Below, piece after piece: positions 20,247 through 29,067 of a stretch of 64,000 nucleotides of DNA. How positions within the stretch are numbered: the first letter of the stretch is position 1; each line of letters begins with the position of its first letter. This DNA comes from a virus. The translations under genes and the position numbers were made by a program. The notes below the pieces were generated by a model, which saw nothing but the letters and a program-made list of their open reading frames with translations, was not told where the DNA came from and did not search any database. The stretch spans positions 1 to 64,000 of the IMG/VR virus record IMGVR_UViG_3300032265_001591; one strand, given 5' to 3'.

Positions 20247-20529
20247 TGGATGTTCAGCTTTTCAAACTAAAGAACCTGTAAAAATATCATGCATTCCTGT
20301 TGAAAAACCAAAATTACAAGTAGATCTACCTTCTCCAGTAGCGTTGCAGTCAGTAAATTGGTCTCTTTTAATGAATAATAATGTATTATTGATTGCGTTG
20401 GATGAGCAAGGATATAAAGCTTTAAGTTTAAATAATGCTAAAATTCTAAAATATATAAGAGAACAAAATTCACTTATAACAGCTTATAGGAAATACTATG
20501 AGTCAGACACCAAATCAGAAAAACATTAG
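20206..20529 (+). CDS. Lipoprotein, candidate outer-membrane spanin
   Basis: 107 aa. Signal sequence and lipobox (LCVLSGC, Cys16). The start lies inside the preceding gene in another frame (41-base overlap), as in many Rz/Rz1 pairs. It is longer and less Pro-rich than classical Rz1, so it could be a different envelope lipoprotein. Confidence 0.6.
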   Translation: MKLIISALILCVLSGCSAFQTKEPVKISCIPVEKPKLQVDLPSPVALQSVNWSLLMNNNVLLIALDEQGYKALSLNNAKILKYIREQNSLITAYRKYYESDTKSEKH

Positions 20530-20890
20530 CATGTTAGACAACGCTCAAGAATTAAAAACGCATGTTGCGCTTTTAGAAAAAGACGTAACGCAAATGACTA
20601 TGTTTGTTGAAAAACTTGATTCTGCAATTGAAAAACTAGCAGATGTTTCAGCTTCAATTAAAGAATTACTTGCTGTACATGATCATAAACTTAACCAACA
20701 GTCTCAAGTTAATTCAGAGATTTATGATATGATTAAACAATTGAAGATTGAAAATCATGCAGAACATTCTCAAACAAAACATGAACTTCAGAATTTAGCA
20801 AATCGAATTAATTCTCTTGAAAAATGGAAATATAGCGTTGTAGGTGGAGCATTTGTTTTTGGTTCAGTTGTTTCGTATTTGCTAAAATAG
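20498..20890 (+). CDS. XhlA-like coiled coil with C-terminal membrane anchor
   Basis: 130 aa. Long coiled coil (heptads across residues 14-105), then EKWKYSVVGGAFVFGSVVSYLLK, a single membrane span at the extreme C-terminus. This resembles the haemolysin XhlA/holin-associated family. It overlaps the spanin-like lipoprotein gene, completing a lysis cassette. Holin function itself is not shown. Confidence 0.6.
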   Translation: MSQTPNQKNISMLDNAQELKTHVALLEKDVTQMTMFVEKLDSAIEKLADVSASIKELLAVHDHKLNQQSQVNSEIYDMIKQLKIENHAEHSQTKHELQNLANRINSLEKWKYSVVGGAFVFGSVVSYLLK

Positions 20891-20892
20891 TA

Positions 20893-20921
20893 TTTACTTT
20901 TTTTCTCTTGATTGGTATAAT
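20893..20921 (+). promoter_or_regulatory. Promoter of primase operon (TTTACT-17-TATAAT)
   Basis: TTTACT 20893-20898 and TATAAT 20916-20921, 17 bp apart, 30 bp before ATG 20951. TTGATT/AATCAA around the -10 (20908-20924) is an interrupted palindrome. Confidence 0.6.
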
Positions 20922-20950
20922 CAACTAAGTGAAAAAACATAGTATACTGT

Positions 20951-21973
20951 ATGAGTATTTGGATAGATTTGCAATATCTTGGTTTGGTCTCAAACCGTCT
21001 AGATAGATTTAAACAGAAAGATAAAGAAGTATTTAATTGTCGTTGTCCTCTGTGTTTGGATTCACAGAAAAGCAAAACAAAGGCAAGAGGATGGTTTTTC
21101 TCTAAATCAAATAAGTTAAGGTACTACTGTCATAACTGTGGTGCTTCAATGTTATTTGGTACTTTCCTTAAAACATTTGATGCAATGTTGTATTCTGATT
21201 TCTTAAAAGAAACATTTATCGAAGATAACATTCATAATCCTTTGCCCGAGAAAACTCCTGATATAACGAATTTTGCTCCTCCTAAGTTCATGTCAGGCAC
21301 TTCGCCTTTAAAGAGTTTGAAAAAGATTTCATCTTTGCCTGTAGATCATGCCTATAAAAAGTATGTGATGAAGAGAAAGATTCCATCTCATCACCAGTAT
21401 AGATTATTCTATTGTGATTCATTTAAGAAATGGGTAAATACTTTTTTACCTGGTAAGTTTGAATCAACTGAAAATGATCATTCAAGATTAATTATTCCAT
21501 TCATTGATCGTGAAAAGAATTTCTTTGGTTGTCAGGGCAGGAGTTTATCTTTTACAGGAATTAGATATATAACAATCATACTAGATGAAAACAAACCCAG
21601 AGTGTTTGGTCTAGACACATGTGATCTTAAGAAAGATACGTATGTGTTTGAAGGACCAATTGATTCGTTGTTCTTTGATAATGCAATCGCCATGTGTGGA
21701 TCTGATCTGTCTAAGTCCCTTGATCTAGATAAGAGTAAAACTACTGTAGTGTTCGATAATGAACCTAGGTCAAAAGAGATCGTAAACAAGATTGATAAGT
21801 ATATTAATCTGGGGTATAAAGTATGCATCTGGCCCTCAAGGATTGAGCAGAAAGATGTGAACGATATGATCTTGGCGGGACGTGATCCCGAAGAACTTAA
21901 GATCATAGTTGATAGAAATACATTTAGTGGAATAGAAGCTCAATTGCAATTACAAACGTGGAGAAAATGTTGA
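20951..21973 (+). CDS. 61: DNA primase, T4 gp61 type
   Basis: 340 aa. Makes RNA primers for lagging-strand synthesis with the replicative helicase. Zinc ligands are visible as CRCPLC (about residue 30-35) and YYCHNCG (about 58-64). The TOPRIM part includes YVFEGPIDSLFFDNAIAMCG (about 233-252) with the catalytic Glu and TTVVFDNEP with the Asp. Full length for the family. First gene behind a good promoter, overlapping thyX by one base. Confidence 0.85.
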   Translation: MSIWIDLQYLGLVSNRLDRFKQKDKEVFNCRCPLCLDSQKSKTKARGWFFSKSNKLRYYCHNCGASMLFGTFLKTFDAMLYSDFLKETFIEDNIHNPLPEKTPDITNFAPPKFMSGTSPLKSLKKISSLPVDHAYKKYVMKRKIPSHHQYRLFYCDSFKKWVNTFLPGKFESTENDHSRLIIPFIDREKNFFGCQGRSLSFTGIRYITIILDENKPRVFGLDTCDLKKDTYVFEGPIDSLFFDNAIAMCGSDLSKSLDLDKSKTTVVFDNEPRSKEIVNKIDKYINLGYKVCIWPSRIEQKDVNDMILAGRDPEELKIIVDRNTFSGIEAQLQLQTWRKC

Positions 21974-22692
21974 TGAATAAGCAAGTTAAACTTGTTAATT
22001 ATACCCGTGCTGATATGGATTTTATGATTGACAATGGAAATGTTATCTTAGTAGATGATGTACAAGAAATGATTGCTTTCTGTGCCCGAGTATCAAATCC
22101 TAGTAATCAACAAAATAGTTCTACTTCTGATAGGTTAATTAAGTACCTGGTAAAACATAAACATTGGTCTCCCTTTGAGATGGCAAGTGCCTGCATCGAG
22201 ATCAATACGACTCGTGATATTGCTCGACAGATCTTGAGACATCGTTCTTTTTCTTTTCAAGAATTTAGTCAGCGATATGCAGATCCAACACAGGATCTTG
22301 GGTTCGAGTATCGTGAAGCAAGACTTCAAGACACTAAGAATCGTCAGAACAGCATTGAAACAGATGATCGTGAATTAAATGCTATTTGGCTTGAGAAGCA
22401 ACAAGCAGTTATTCGTGCAGCAAAAGATGCATATGAATTTGCTATTACTCAGGGTATCGCAAAAGAACAAGCACGTGTAGTTCTTCCAGAAGGACTAACT
22501 ACTTCTAGGATGTATGTAAATGGAACAATTAGATCTTGGATTCATTACATTGAAGTACGTACAGATCCAAGTACACAAAAAGAACATCGTATCATTGCAG
22601 AACAATGCGCACAAGAACTATCTAAAGTAGTACCAATTATTTCTGAATTTGTATATAATAAGACACCTGTAGGTGAATGGCTAGGCCTCTAA
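21973..22692 (+). CDS. thyX: Flavin-dependent thymidylate synthase ThyX
   Basis: 239 aa. Methylates dUMP to dTMP with FAD, NADPH and methylene-tetrahydrofolate. The signature RHRSFSFQEFSQRY (RHR-x7-S-x-R type) is intact. Methylene-tetrahydrofolate ties it to one-carbon metabolism, which is prominent in a methylotroph host. ATG at 21973 overlaps the primase stop; upstream in-frame starts lie inside the primase gene. Confidence 0.9.
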   Translation: MNKQVKLVNYTRADMDFMIDNGNVILVDDVQEMIAFCARVSNPSNQQNSSTSDRLIKYLVKHKHWSPFEMASACIEINTTRDIARQILRHRSFSFQEFSQRYADPTQDLGFEYREARLQDTKNRQNSIETDDRELNAIWLEKQQAVIRAAKDAYEFAITQGIAKEQARVVLPEGLTTSRMYVNGTIRSWIHYIEVRTDPSTQKEHRIIAEQCAQELSKVVPIISEFVYNKTPVGEWLGL

Positions 22693-22710
22693 CACATAAC
22701 GAGAAGAACT

Positions 22711-24519
22711 ATGACAACAAAAACAAATTACATGGGCATCGACATTGATTACTCTCGTGATAATCTATTTGATGACTTAGGTGTTAAGCGGCTCAAAGAA
22801 TCATATATGCTTGATTATGAGACTTCACCACAAGAGAGGTTTGCATATGTTTCTAAAACTTTTGCATCGAATGATGCTCATGCTCAACGGCTGTATGAAT
22901 ATGCTTCTCATCATTGGTTGTCTTATTCTACTCCCATTCTTAGTTTTGGTCGTTCTGTTCGTGGCCTTCCCATTTCTTGTTTTCTTAATTATATTGAAGA
23001 TACTGCGGAAGGTTTGGTTAACAATCTCTCTGAAACGAGTTGGCTCAGTATGTTTGGCGGTGGTGTGGGGATTGGGTTTGGTATTCGCAGCGCCGGTGAT
23101 AAGTCTACTGGCGTTATGCCACATCTTAAGTTGTACGATGCGTCCAGTTTGGCGTTTAGGCAAGGACGTACTCGGCGTGGTTCTTATGCTGCCTATCTTG
23201 ATATTAGTCATCCCGATATCATTAATTTTCTTGAAATGCGAAAGCCTACGGGGGACCAAAACCTCAGAGCATTAAACATGCATCATGGAATTAATATCAC
23301 TGATGATTTTATGCAAATCATTGAAAGATGCATGTTAGATTCCGATGTTGATGATTCATGGAATCTAATTGATCCGCATAGCAAAGAAGTTCATGAAACA
23401 ATTTCTGCAAGGGATCTTTGGCAACGAATTCTAGAGACCAGAATGTTGACCGGTGAACCTTATTTGCATTTTATTGATACGAGTAATAAACATCTACCGC
23501 CCTGGCAAAAAGATCTAGGTCTTTCAGTTAAACAATCTAACCTTTGTTCAGAAATTGTTCTTCCTACTGGTAAGAACCGCACGGCAGTTTGTTGTTTGTC
23601 TTCAGTAAATTTGGAGTATTACGATGAGTGGAAAGATAATGAGTTATTTCTTAAAGACATTGCTGAAATGCTTGATAATGTATTACAGTATTTCATTGAT
23701 AACGCACCCGACTCTATCGCACGAGCAAAGTTTTCTGCTTGGTGTGAGCGTTCTATTGGGGTCGGTGCTCTTGGATTTCACGCGTATCTTCAAAGTAAAA
23801 TGATTCCTTGGGAGTCGTCAATGGCTGTGGGATTAAATAAGAAAATCTTTAAGCATATTCGTGATAAACTTAATATTGCTAACGTACAACTTGGATTGTT
23901 TCGTGGATCTCCTCAAGATGCATTTGGTACTGGGTTACGTTTTAGTCATCTAATGGCAATTGCTCCAAATGCTACAAGTTCAATCATCATGGGGAATACT
24001 TCTCCCTCTGTGGAACCATATAGAGCAAATGCATATCGTCAAGATACTTTATCTGGTTCTAGTTTTGTAAAGAATAAGTTTCTTGATAAACTATTATGGG
24101 AAAAGGTAGGCAATCACGATCATAATGAACAAGAGATGGCAGATATTTGGTCATCTATTATTGCAAATGATGGTTCAGTTCAGCATCTAACAATACTTAC
24201 TGATTGGGAAAAAGATGTATTTAAGACATCAATGGAAATTGATCAACGATGGGTAATTCAACATGCAGCGGACCGTCAAGAGCATATAGATCAAGCACAA
24301 TCATTAAACACATTTTTTCGACCAGATGTAAATATTAAATATCTTCATGCAGTTCATTTCATGGCTTGGAAACAAGGATTAAAGACTCTTTATTATTGTC
24401 GTTCAGAGAAGATTGGAAAAGCAGATAAAGTTTCTAAGAAGATTCAAAGACAGATCATTCAAGAGATTGATTTAAAACAACTAATAGACGGTGATACCTG
24501 TCTAGCTTGCGAAGGGTAA
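22711..24519 (+). CDS. nrdA: Ribonucleotide reductase alpha subunit (class I)
   Basis: 602 aa. Reduces ribonucleoside diphosphates to deoxy forms together with NrdB. NLCSEIVLPTG contains the active-site Cys, SVNLEYY follows, and CLACEG at the C-terminus gives the Cys pair that reduces the active site. The N-terminal ATP-cone domain of E. coli NrdA is missing, so overall dATP inhibition is probably lost, as in several phage enzymes. Followed by nrdB after 1 bp. Confidence 0.9.
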   Translation: MTTKTNYMGIDIDYSRDNLFDDLGVKRLKESYMLDYETSPQERFAYVSKTFASNDAHAQRLYEYASHHWLSYSTPILSFGRSVRGLPISCFLNYIEDTAEGLVNNLSETSWLSMFGGGVGIGFGIRSAGDKSTGVMPHLKLYDASSLAFRQGRTRRGSYAAYLDISHPDIINFLEMRKPTGDQNLRALNMHHGINITDDFMQIIERCMLDSDVDDSWNLIDPHSKEVHETISARDLWQRILETRMLTGEPYLHFIDTSNKHLPPWQKDLGLSVKQSNLCSEIVLPTGKNRTAVCCLSSVNLEYYDEWKDNELFLKDIAEMLDNVLQYFIDNAPDSIARAKFSAWCERSIGVGALGFHAYLQSKMIPWESSMAVGLNKKIFKHIRDKLNIANVQLGLFRGSPQDAFGTGLRFSHLMAIAPNATSSIIMGNTSPSVEPYRANAYRQDTLSGSSFVKNKFLDKLLWEKVGNHDHNEQEMADIWSSIIANDGSVQHLTILTDWEKDVFKTSMEIDQRWVIQHAADRQEHIDQAQSLNTFFRPDVNIKYLHAVHFMAWKQGLKTLYYCRSEKIGKADKVSKKIQRQIIQEIDLKQLIDGDTCLACEG

Positions 24520-24520
24520 T

Positions 24521-25492
24521 ATGACAAATAAATTAAAACTTACAGACGAGCGTCAATATTTTAAACCGTTCTCTTATCCTTGGGCGTATGAATCGTGGCT
24601 TAAGCATGAACAATCTCATTGGATTCATACTGAAGTTCCTATGCTTGAGGATGTTAAAGATTGGAAGAAACGTTTAAGTAAAGAAGAACAAACGTTTCTT
24701 ACAAACATCTTTAGGTTCTTTACTCAGGGTGACATCGATGTGGCTGGTGGATATGTCAATAACTATCTACCATATTTTCCACAACCAGAAGTAAGAATGA
24801 TGCTTTGTGGTTTTGCTGCTCGCGAAGCTCTTCATGTTGCTGCATATTCTCATCTCATTGAGACTCTTGGAATGCCTGAGACAACATATAATGAATTCAT
24901 GCAATATGAAGAGATGAAGGCTAAGCATGATTTCTTTGCTCAGATTGCAGGACAAGATGCTCAGACTATCGCTCAACAGATTGCAGCATTCTCAGCATTT
25001 ACTGAGGGTATGCAGTTATTCTCATCATTCATCATGTTACTTAATTTCCCTCGGCATGGTAAAATGAAGGGTATGGGACAGATCATTACTTGGTCTATCG
25101 TTGATGAAACAATGCATGCTGAATCAATGATTAAATTGTTCAGAACGTTCATTGAAGAAAATAGAGATATTTGGAATGATGAACTGAAGTCTGAAATTTA
25201 TAAGATTGCAGAAAAGATGGTAGAACTTGAAGACAAATTTATTGATCTAGCATTTTCAATTGGACCAATGGAGGGATTAGATGGAGATGGTGTTAAGCGT
25301 TATATCAGGTATATTGCTGATCGTAGGCTTATCTCTCTTGGGCTTAAAGGGATTTTCAAAGTAAAGAAAAACCCATTACCTTGGGTTGAAGAGATGGTCA
25401 ATGCACCTATTCATACTAACTTCTTTGAGAATAGAGCTACAGATTATGCTAAGGGTGCGTTGACTGGTTCTTGGGAAAGTGTTTGGGCGTAA
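24521..25492 (+). CDS. nrdB: Ribonucleotide reductase beta subunit (class I)
   Basis: 323 aa. Carries the di-iron tyrosyl-radical site: acidic ligand in QGDIDVAGGY, E-x-x-H in REALHVAAYSHL (with a candidate radical Tyr), FTEG, and DETMHAE. Full length and without an intron, although T4 nrdB has one. A GIY-YIG-like gene follows. Confidence 0.9.
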   Translation: MTNKLKLTDERQYFKPFSYPWAYESWLKHEQSHWIHTEVPMLEDVKDWKKRLSKEEQTFLTNIFRFFTQGDIDVAGGYVNNYLPYFPQPEVRMMLCGFAAREALHVAAYSHLIETLGMPETTYNEFMQYEEMKAKHDFFAQIAGQDAQTIAQQIAAFSAFTEGMQLFSSFIMLLNFPRHGKMKGMGQIITWSIVDETMHAESMIKLFRTFIEENRDIWNDELKSEIYKIAEKMVELEDKFIDLAFSIGPMEGLDGDGVKRYIRYIADRRLISLGLKGIFKVKKNPLPWVEEMVNAPIHTNFFENRATDYAKGALTGSWESVWA

Positions 25493-25543
25493 TATTCAAT
25501 GAACAATAAATATTAGCATCAGGGTGAATATTATGGTGCTAAT

Positions 25544-25957
25544 ATGTGGTTTTACGAAGAAAAAGAAATAGATCATGAACTTTCAATTAAATACTACGGC
25601 TTTATATATTGCATTGAGCATATGCCATCAGGCAAAAAATATATAGGCCGTAAGTATTTCACTAAAGCTGCAACAAAGCAAGTCAAAGGAAAAAGAAAGA
25701 AGATCCGTAAAGACTCTGATTGGAAAGACTATTGGGGATCATCTACAAAACTCCTAGAAGAAATAGAAAAGCTCGGAAAAGAAAACTTTAAAAGAACAAT
25801 CATACGATTATGTAAGACGCGTGGTGAATGTAACTATTGGGAAGCTAAGTTACAATTTGAACAAGACGTATTATGCGCAACTATGCAAAATGGTGAACCA
25901 GCATACTATAATGAAAATATAATGATGAAGTTTACTCGAAGAAATATAGGAAAATAA
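25544..25957 (+). CDS. GIY-YIG-like endonuclease family protein
   Basis: 137 aa. YGFIYCIEHMPSGKKYIGRK is a variant GIY-YIG motif (FIY...YIG), followed by conserved DYWGSS and NYWEAKLQFEQDVL. Close relatives occur in T4-like phages of aquatic bacteria. Position just after nrdB could mean a homing endonuclease, but no NUMOD-type DNA-binding repeats follow, so a fixed phage function is equally likely. Confidence 0.65.
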   Translation: MWFYEEKEIDHELSIKYYGFIYCIEHMPSGKKYIGRKYFTKAATKQVKGKRKKIRKDSDWKDYWGSSTKLLEEIEKLGKENFKRTIIRLCKTRGECNYWEAKLQFEQDVLCATMQNGEPAYYNENIMMKFTRRNIGK

Positions 25958-25958
25958 T

Positions 25959-26843
25959 ATGAAAAGCATATATGAAACACAAAATTTAATGGTAAAACCT
26001 GCAAAGCATGGTATGTTTGCTTATTACATGGATGATGATCCAATTGGAACGTGTTTATTTTTCTATGGAGAATGGGCTGAACAAGAATTTGAAGTCATTA
26101 AACGATTGATTACACCTAATACTAATTGTATTGACGTTGGATCAAACATTGGTACACATTCTGTTTGGTTATCTAAACAATGCCCTGGTGGCTATGTATT
26201 TTCCATAGAACCACAATTTTATATCTTCCAGTTATTAAATACTAACATTGTTCTTAATGATTGTTTTAATGTTGTACCAATGAATATTGGTATTGCAAAC
26301 ACTACTGGACAAATGTTAGTGAAAGTTTCAACTACCGCTGGCGTAGGACACAAACAAAATTATGGTGAGTTCTCTCTTTTAAATCAACCTAATGATCAAG
26401 GTGTTCTAATTGACATTAAAAAATTGGATGATCTCGAGTACATGGGAAATGAAATTGGGTTTATGAAAGTTGATTGTGAGTTGCTTGAAGCTCAAGTTCT
26501 TATGTCAGCGAGCAATATACTAAAAACTAGTAAACCAAATATGTACATTGAATTTAATTCTGTAAATGGAAATGATGAAGTACTTAGAATCTTAAATGAA
26601 CATGATTATAATTGCTATTGGCATGTATATGAAAAATTTAATGTAGATAATTTCAATAAACATCCAACCAACATTTATCTTGATGCAGATTGCTCTAAGA
26701 CTGTGTATTACATATCAAAGTATTTTGAATCAAATTTGATTGCTATTCATAAAGATAAAGATGAAGGACTGTTTACTGATAAGATCGAGATGGGTGACAA
26801 CATTGCAAAGTGGCTATTACGGCATAAATGGATAACATTATAG
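25959..26843 (+). CDS. FkbM-family methyltransferase
   Basis: 294 aa. CIDVGSNIGTHSVWLSKQCP (about residues 46-65) binds S-adenosylmethionine; FSIEPQ and FMKVDCELLEAQVL are the other family motifs. Together with the copy at 12789 the phage has two such enzymes. Likely O-methylation of a glycan; substrate unknown. Confidence 0.8.
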   Translation: MKSIYETQNLMVKPAKHGMFAYYMDDDPIGTCLFFYGEWAEQEFEVIKRLITPNTNCIDVGSNIGTHSVWLSKQCPGGYVFSIEPQFYIFQLLNTNIVLNDCFNVVPMNIGIANTTGQMLVKVSTTAGVGHKQNYGEFSLLNQPNDQGVLIDIKKLDDLEYMGNEIGFMKVDCELLEAQVLMSASNILKTSKPNMYIEFNSVNGNDEVLRILNEHDYNCYWHVYEKFNVDNFNKHPTNIYLDADCSKTVYYISKYFESNLIAIHKDKDEGLFTDKIEMGDNIAKWLLRHKWITL

Positions 26844-26872
26844 TGTACTTATATGTTAATCTATAGTAGTAT
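26844..26872 (+). promoter_or_regulatory. Promoter of tRNA-Arg (TGTACT-17-TAGTAT)
   Basis: TGTACT 26844-26849, 17 bp, TAGTAT 26867-26872. ATCTATA-GTAG-TATAGAT (26859-26876) overlaps the -10 as a perfect inverted repeat. Confidence 0.55.
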
Positions 26873-26883
26873 AGATATGTATT

Positions 26884-26957
26884 CTGCCTATAGCTCAGTT
26901 GGATAGAGCACTAGCCTTCTAAGCTGGTGGTCGGGGGTTCGAATCCCTCTAGGCAGG
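26884..26957 (+). tRNA. tRNA-Arg (UCU)
   Basis: Acceptor stem CTGCCTA/TAGGCAG, anticodon stem CTAGC/GCTGG around CTTCTAA, T-loop TTCGAAT. Discriminator G; CCA is not encoded (CCC follows). Reads AGA, common in AT-rich phage genes. Confidence 0.9.
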
Positions 26958-26963
26958 CCCTTG

Positions 26964-26981
26964 GAGTCTTAGTCAAGACTC
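26964..26981 (+). terminator. Terminator after tRNA-Arg
   Basis: GAGTCTT-AGTC-AAGACTC perfect stem followed by GAACTTTT. Confidence 0.6.
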
Positions 26982-26988
26982 GAACTTT

Positions 26989-26996
26989 TATAAATA
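26989..26996 (+). promoter_or_regulatory. T4-type late promoter TATAAATA
   Basis: Exact TATAAATA 17 bp before the ATG of the homing endonuclease; overlaps the end of the terminator. Confidence 0.55.
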
Positions 26997-27012
26997 AGTG
27001 TAGGAGGCTTTT

Positions 27013-27648
27013 ATGCACTACACAATTTATAAAGTTACAAACAAGATAGATGGCAAGATCTATATTGGATCTCATAAGACCAAAAATCTTGATGACGGCT
27101 ACATGGGTTCAGGTAAGTATCTTAAACGAGCAATAGAGAAATACGGTATTGAAAATTTTGAAAAAGAAATACTGTTCGTTTACGACAACCCTGAAGCTAT
27201 GTATCAAAAAGAAGGCGAAATTGTTAACGAAGATTTTCTCTCTACAGAAAACACTTACAACTTGAAAGTTGGTGGATTTGGTGGATGGGATTACATAAAT
27301 CAGAATGACTTAAGTGGCGGAGGTTGGCGAAAGTCATCATCAGAAAAAAAATCTAAATCTGGTAGATTTGGAGGAATTACAGCATTCAATAAAAAAGTTG
27401 GAATCTTTAGTGAAGAGTCAAAAAATAAATCAAAAAAGACGCTGTTGGAAAAATATCCTAACGGCACCTTTTATGGAAAAACTCATTCCGAAGAAGCCAA
27501 AAAGATTATATCGCAACGAAATTCTATGATGCAATCCGGTGAAAAAAATTCACAATATGGCACGATGTGGATCACTAATGGCATTAAAAATGCAAAAATT
27601 AAAAGAAATGACGCTATTCCGGATGGGTGGCAAAAAGGAAGAAAATGA
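27013..27648 (+). CDS. GIY-YIG homing endonuclease (Seg-like)
   Basis: 211 aa. YTIYKVTNKIDGKIYIGSHK (residues 3-22) is the GIY-YIG motif, with catalytic Tyr/Arg-type residues in the following helix. The C-terminal part contains Ser/Lys-rich repeats (GRFGGITAF, GTFYGKTHSEEAKKI, SQYGTMWITNG) typical of NUMOD DNA-binding segments. Selfish mobile gene; it lies between tRNA-Arg and tRNA-Leu, a usual target context. Ribosome binding site AGGAGG. Confidence 0.85.
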   Translation: MHYTIYKVTNKIDGKIYIGSHKTKNLDDGYMGSGKYLKRAIEKYGIENFEKEILFVYDNPEAMYQKEGEIVNEDFLSTENTYNLKVGGFGGWDYINQNDLSGGGWRKSSSEKKSKSGRFGGITAFNKKVGIFSEESKNKSKKTLLEKYPNGTFYGKTHSEEAKKIISQRNSMMQSGEKNSQYGTMWITNGIKNAKIKRNDAIPDGWQKGRK

Positions 27649-27650
27649 AC

Positions 27651-27727
27651 GCGAGTGTAATCCAATCGGTAGAGATAAGGGACTTAAAATCCCTAAAGTG
27701 TGGGTTCGAATCCCACCACTCGTACCA
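27651..27727 (+). tRNA. tRNA-Leu (UAA) with unusually short variable region
   Basis: Acceptor GCGAGTG/CACTCGT, anticodon stem AGGGA/TCCCT around CTTAAAA, T-stem GTGGG/CCCAC, CCA encoded. Only about 5 nt lie between anticodon and T stems, whereas tRNA-Leu normally has a long variable arm. D-arm is weak (ATC/GAT). Confidence 0.8.
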
Positions 27728-27735
27728 AACACAAC

Positions 27736-27811
27736 GCCCACGTAGCTCAGTGGTTAGAGCAGACGGCTTATATCCGTCCGGTCGGTGGTTCAATTCCATC
27801 CGTGGGTACCA
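27736..27811 (+). tRNA. tRNA-Ile (UAU)
   Basis: Acceptor GCCCACG/CGTGGGT, anticodon stem GACGG/CCGTC around CTTATAT, CCA encoded. A UAU anticodon reads AUA directly, without lysidine. Confidence 0.85.
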
Positions 27812-27821
27812 AATAAAATAT

Positions 27822-27914
27822 GGGTGAGTTGATGCTATGGTGTGTGCATCTCCAGACTGTAAATCTGGTCCCTCTGGGTAAACATTGTCAGTTCGACTCT
27901 GACCTCACCCACCA
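27822..27914 (+). tRNA. tRNA-Tyr (GUA)
   Basis: Acceptor GGGTGAG/CTCACCC, anticodon stem CCAGA/TCTGG around CTGTAAA, long variable arm as expected for Tyr, CCA encoded. Confidence 0.9.
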
Positions 27915-27924
27915 TATAAAATGC

Positions 27925-27999
27925 GGGATTGTGGTGAAATGGTATCACAACGGACTTTTAATCCGTAAATTTTGGGTTCGAGCCCCAACGATCCTACCA
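27925..27999 (+). tRNA. tRNA-Lys (UUU)
   Basis: Acceptor GGGATTG/CGATCCT, anticodon stem ACGGA/TCCGT around CTTTTAA, T-stem TTGGG/CCCAA, CCA encoded. Confidence 0.85.
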
Positions 28000-28018
28000 A
28001 ATATATAAGGATTATGGT

Positions 28019-28555
28019 ATGATAGAATTTTTAGTGTGTTTATATTGTGCTATAGCAGATCGAGTTCGCGGAGGATTTCCTAGTGACAGATTTTGGAAAA
28101 TTAAACCTTGGTGGAAACCACCTTTGCGCTCGTCTATTTGGTATGTTTCTGGTGGTATTCTCTCCGCTAGTATTCTTAATCCACATGATATTAAATCTTT
28201 TCTAATCTGTTTGCTTGCATCTATTCTTTTTGCTCTAGGTGAACGTCAGAACATGGGTGTAATTGGTTGGTTATATCCTACCAGTAAAAAGCAATTTCAA
28301 GGATGGATTCAGCAATTTCGAATTGGTGGTTTGTGGGCATTGATTGTCTCGCCTCTTTATTTTCTAGATTCAAACCTTTGGGTTTTAATTCCGGCTTGTT
28401 TTTTTGGTCCTGCTTTGGGTGCGCTATTTGCACGATTCTTATGGGTAAAATTGCCAGATCTTTGTCTTGAGCTTAATGGTCAATGGGCATGGACGGAATT
28501 TTATCGTGGATTGTTTATGGCATTAATTGCGGTAAGTCTTAAATTATTTTGGTAA
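28019..28555 (+). CDS. Multi-span membrane protein, unknown
   Basis: 178 aa with about five hydrophobic spans (for example YVSGGILSASIL, FLICLLASILFALG, GLWALIVSPLYFL, FFGPALGALFARFL, GLFMALIAVSLKLF). No recognised family; a holin or envelope-modifying role is possible. Located just after the tRNA cluster. Confidence 0.55.
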   Translation: MIEFLVCLYCAIADRVRGGFPSDRFWKIKPWWKPPLRSSIWYVSGGILSASILNPHDIKSFLICLLASILFALGERQNMGVIGWLYPTSKKQFQGWIQQFRIGGLWALIVSPLYFLDSNLWVLIPACFFGPALGALFARFLWVKLPDLCLELNGQWAWTEFYRGLFMALIAVSLKLFW

Positions 28556-28561
28556 TATAAA

Positions 28562-29065
28562 ATGAAAGTTTACATCGGTCCATTTAAGAAAAATTCTGAT
28601 GAGCGTAAGATTGATGTTCGTATCGATAAGCATGATACATGGAACATGGATTCTACTCTCGCATATATTGTTCTTCCTATGCTTAAGCAATTGAAGGCAA
28701 CTATACATGGGTCTCCTGGAGATCTTATTGAGTTTCAACAGACTTCAAATTCAGCTCAATACTCTTTTGACTTCTATGAAGAAGGCGATAAACTTGCTTG
28801 GGAAAAGGGACATGAACATTGGCACCAAATTCTTGATAAGATGATTTGGTCATTTGAGCAGATAAATACTGATTGGGAAGATCAGTTTCATTCTGGCGTG
28901 TTAGACGTTTACTTCGAAGAAGTTGAAGGAACTGAACATTCTATTATGAAAATTGGTCCTAATGATACGCATAAATTTGATTCTAAAGGTTGTCTTCAGT
29001 TTCAAGATCGTATGCAAGAAGGATTCGAGTTGTTTGGTAAATATTATAGAAACTTATGGGATTAA
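28562..29065 (+). CDS. Conserved T4-like phage protein, unknown function
   Basis: 167 aa. MKVYIGPFKKN start, a WNMDSTLAYIVLPMLKQLK segment, then WHQILDKMIWSFEQI and a C-terminal LQFQDRMQEGFELFGKYYRNLW. I recognise this outline from conserved uncharacterised proteins of T4-like phages of aquatic hosts. Stop is 2 bp before the nuclease start. Confidence 0.6.
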   Translation: MKVYIGPFKKNSDERKIDVRIDKHDTWNMDSTLAYIVLPMLKQLKATIHGSPGDLIEFQQTSNSAQYSFDFYEEGDKLAWEKGHEHWHQILDKMIWSFEQINTDWEDQFHSGVLDVYFEEVEGTEHSIMKIGPNDTHKFDSKGCLQFQDRMQEGFELFGKYYRNLWD

Positions 29066-29067
29066 AC

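Noticed and set aside
27539-27827. Open frames on both strands across the tRNA genes
   Set aside because: They read through clear tRNA structures.
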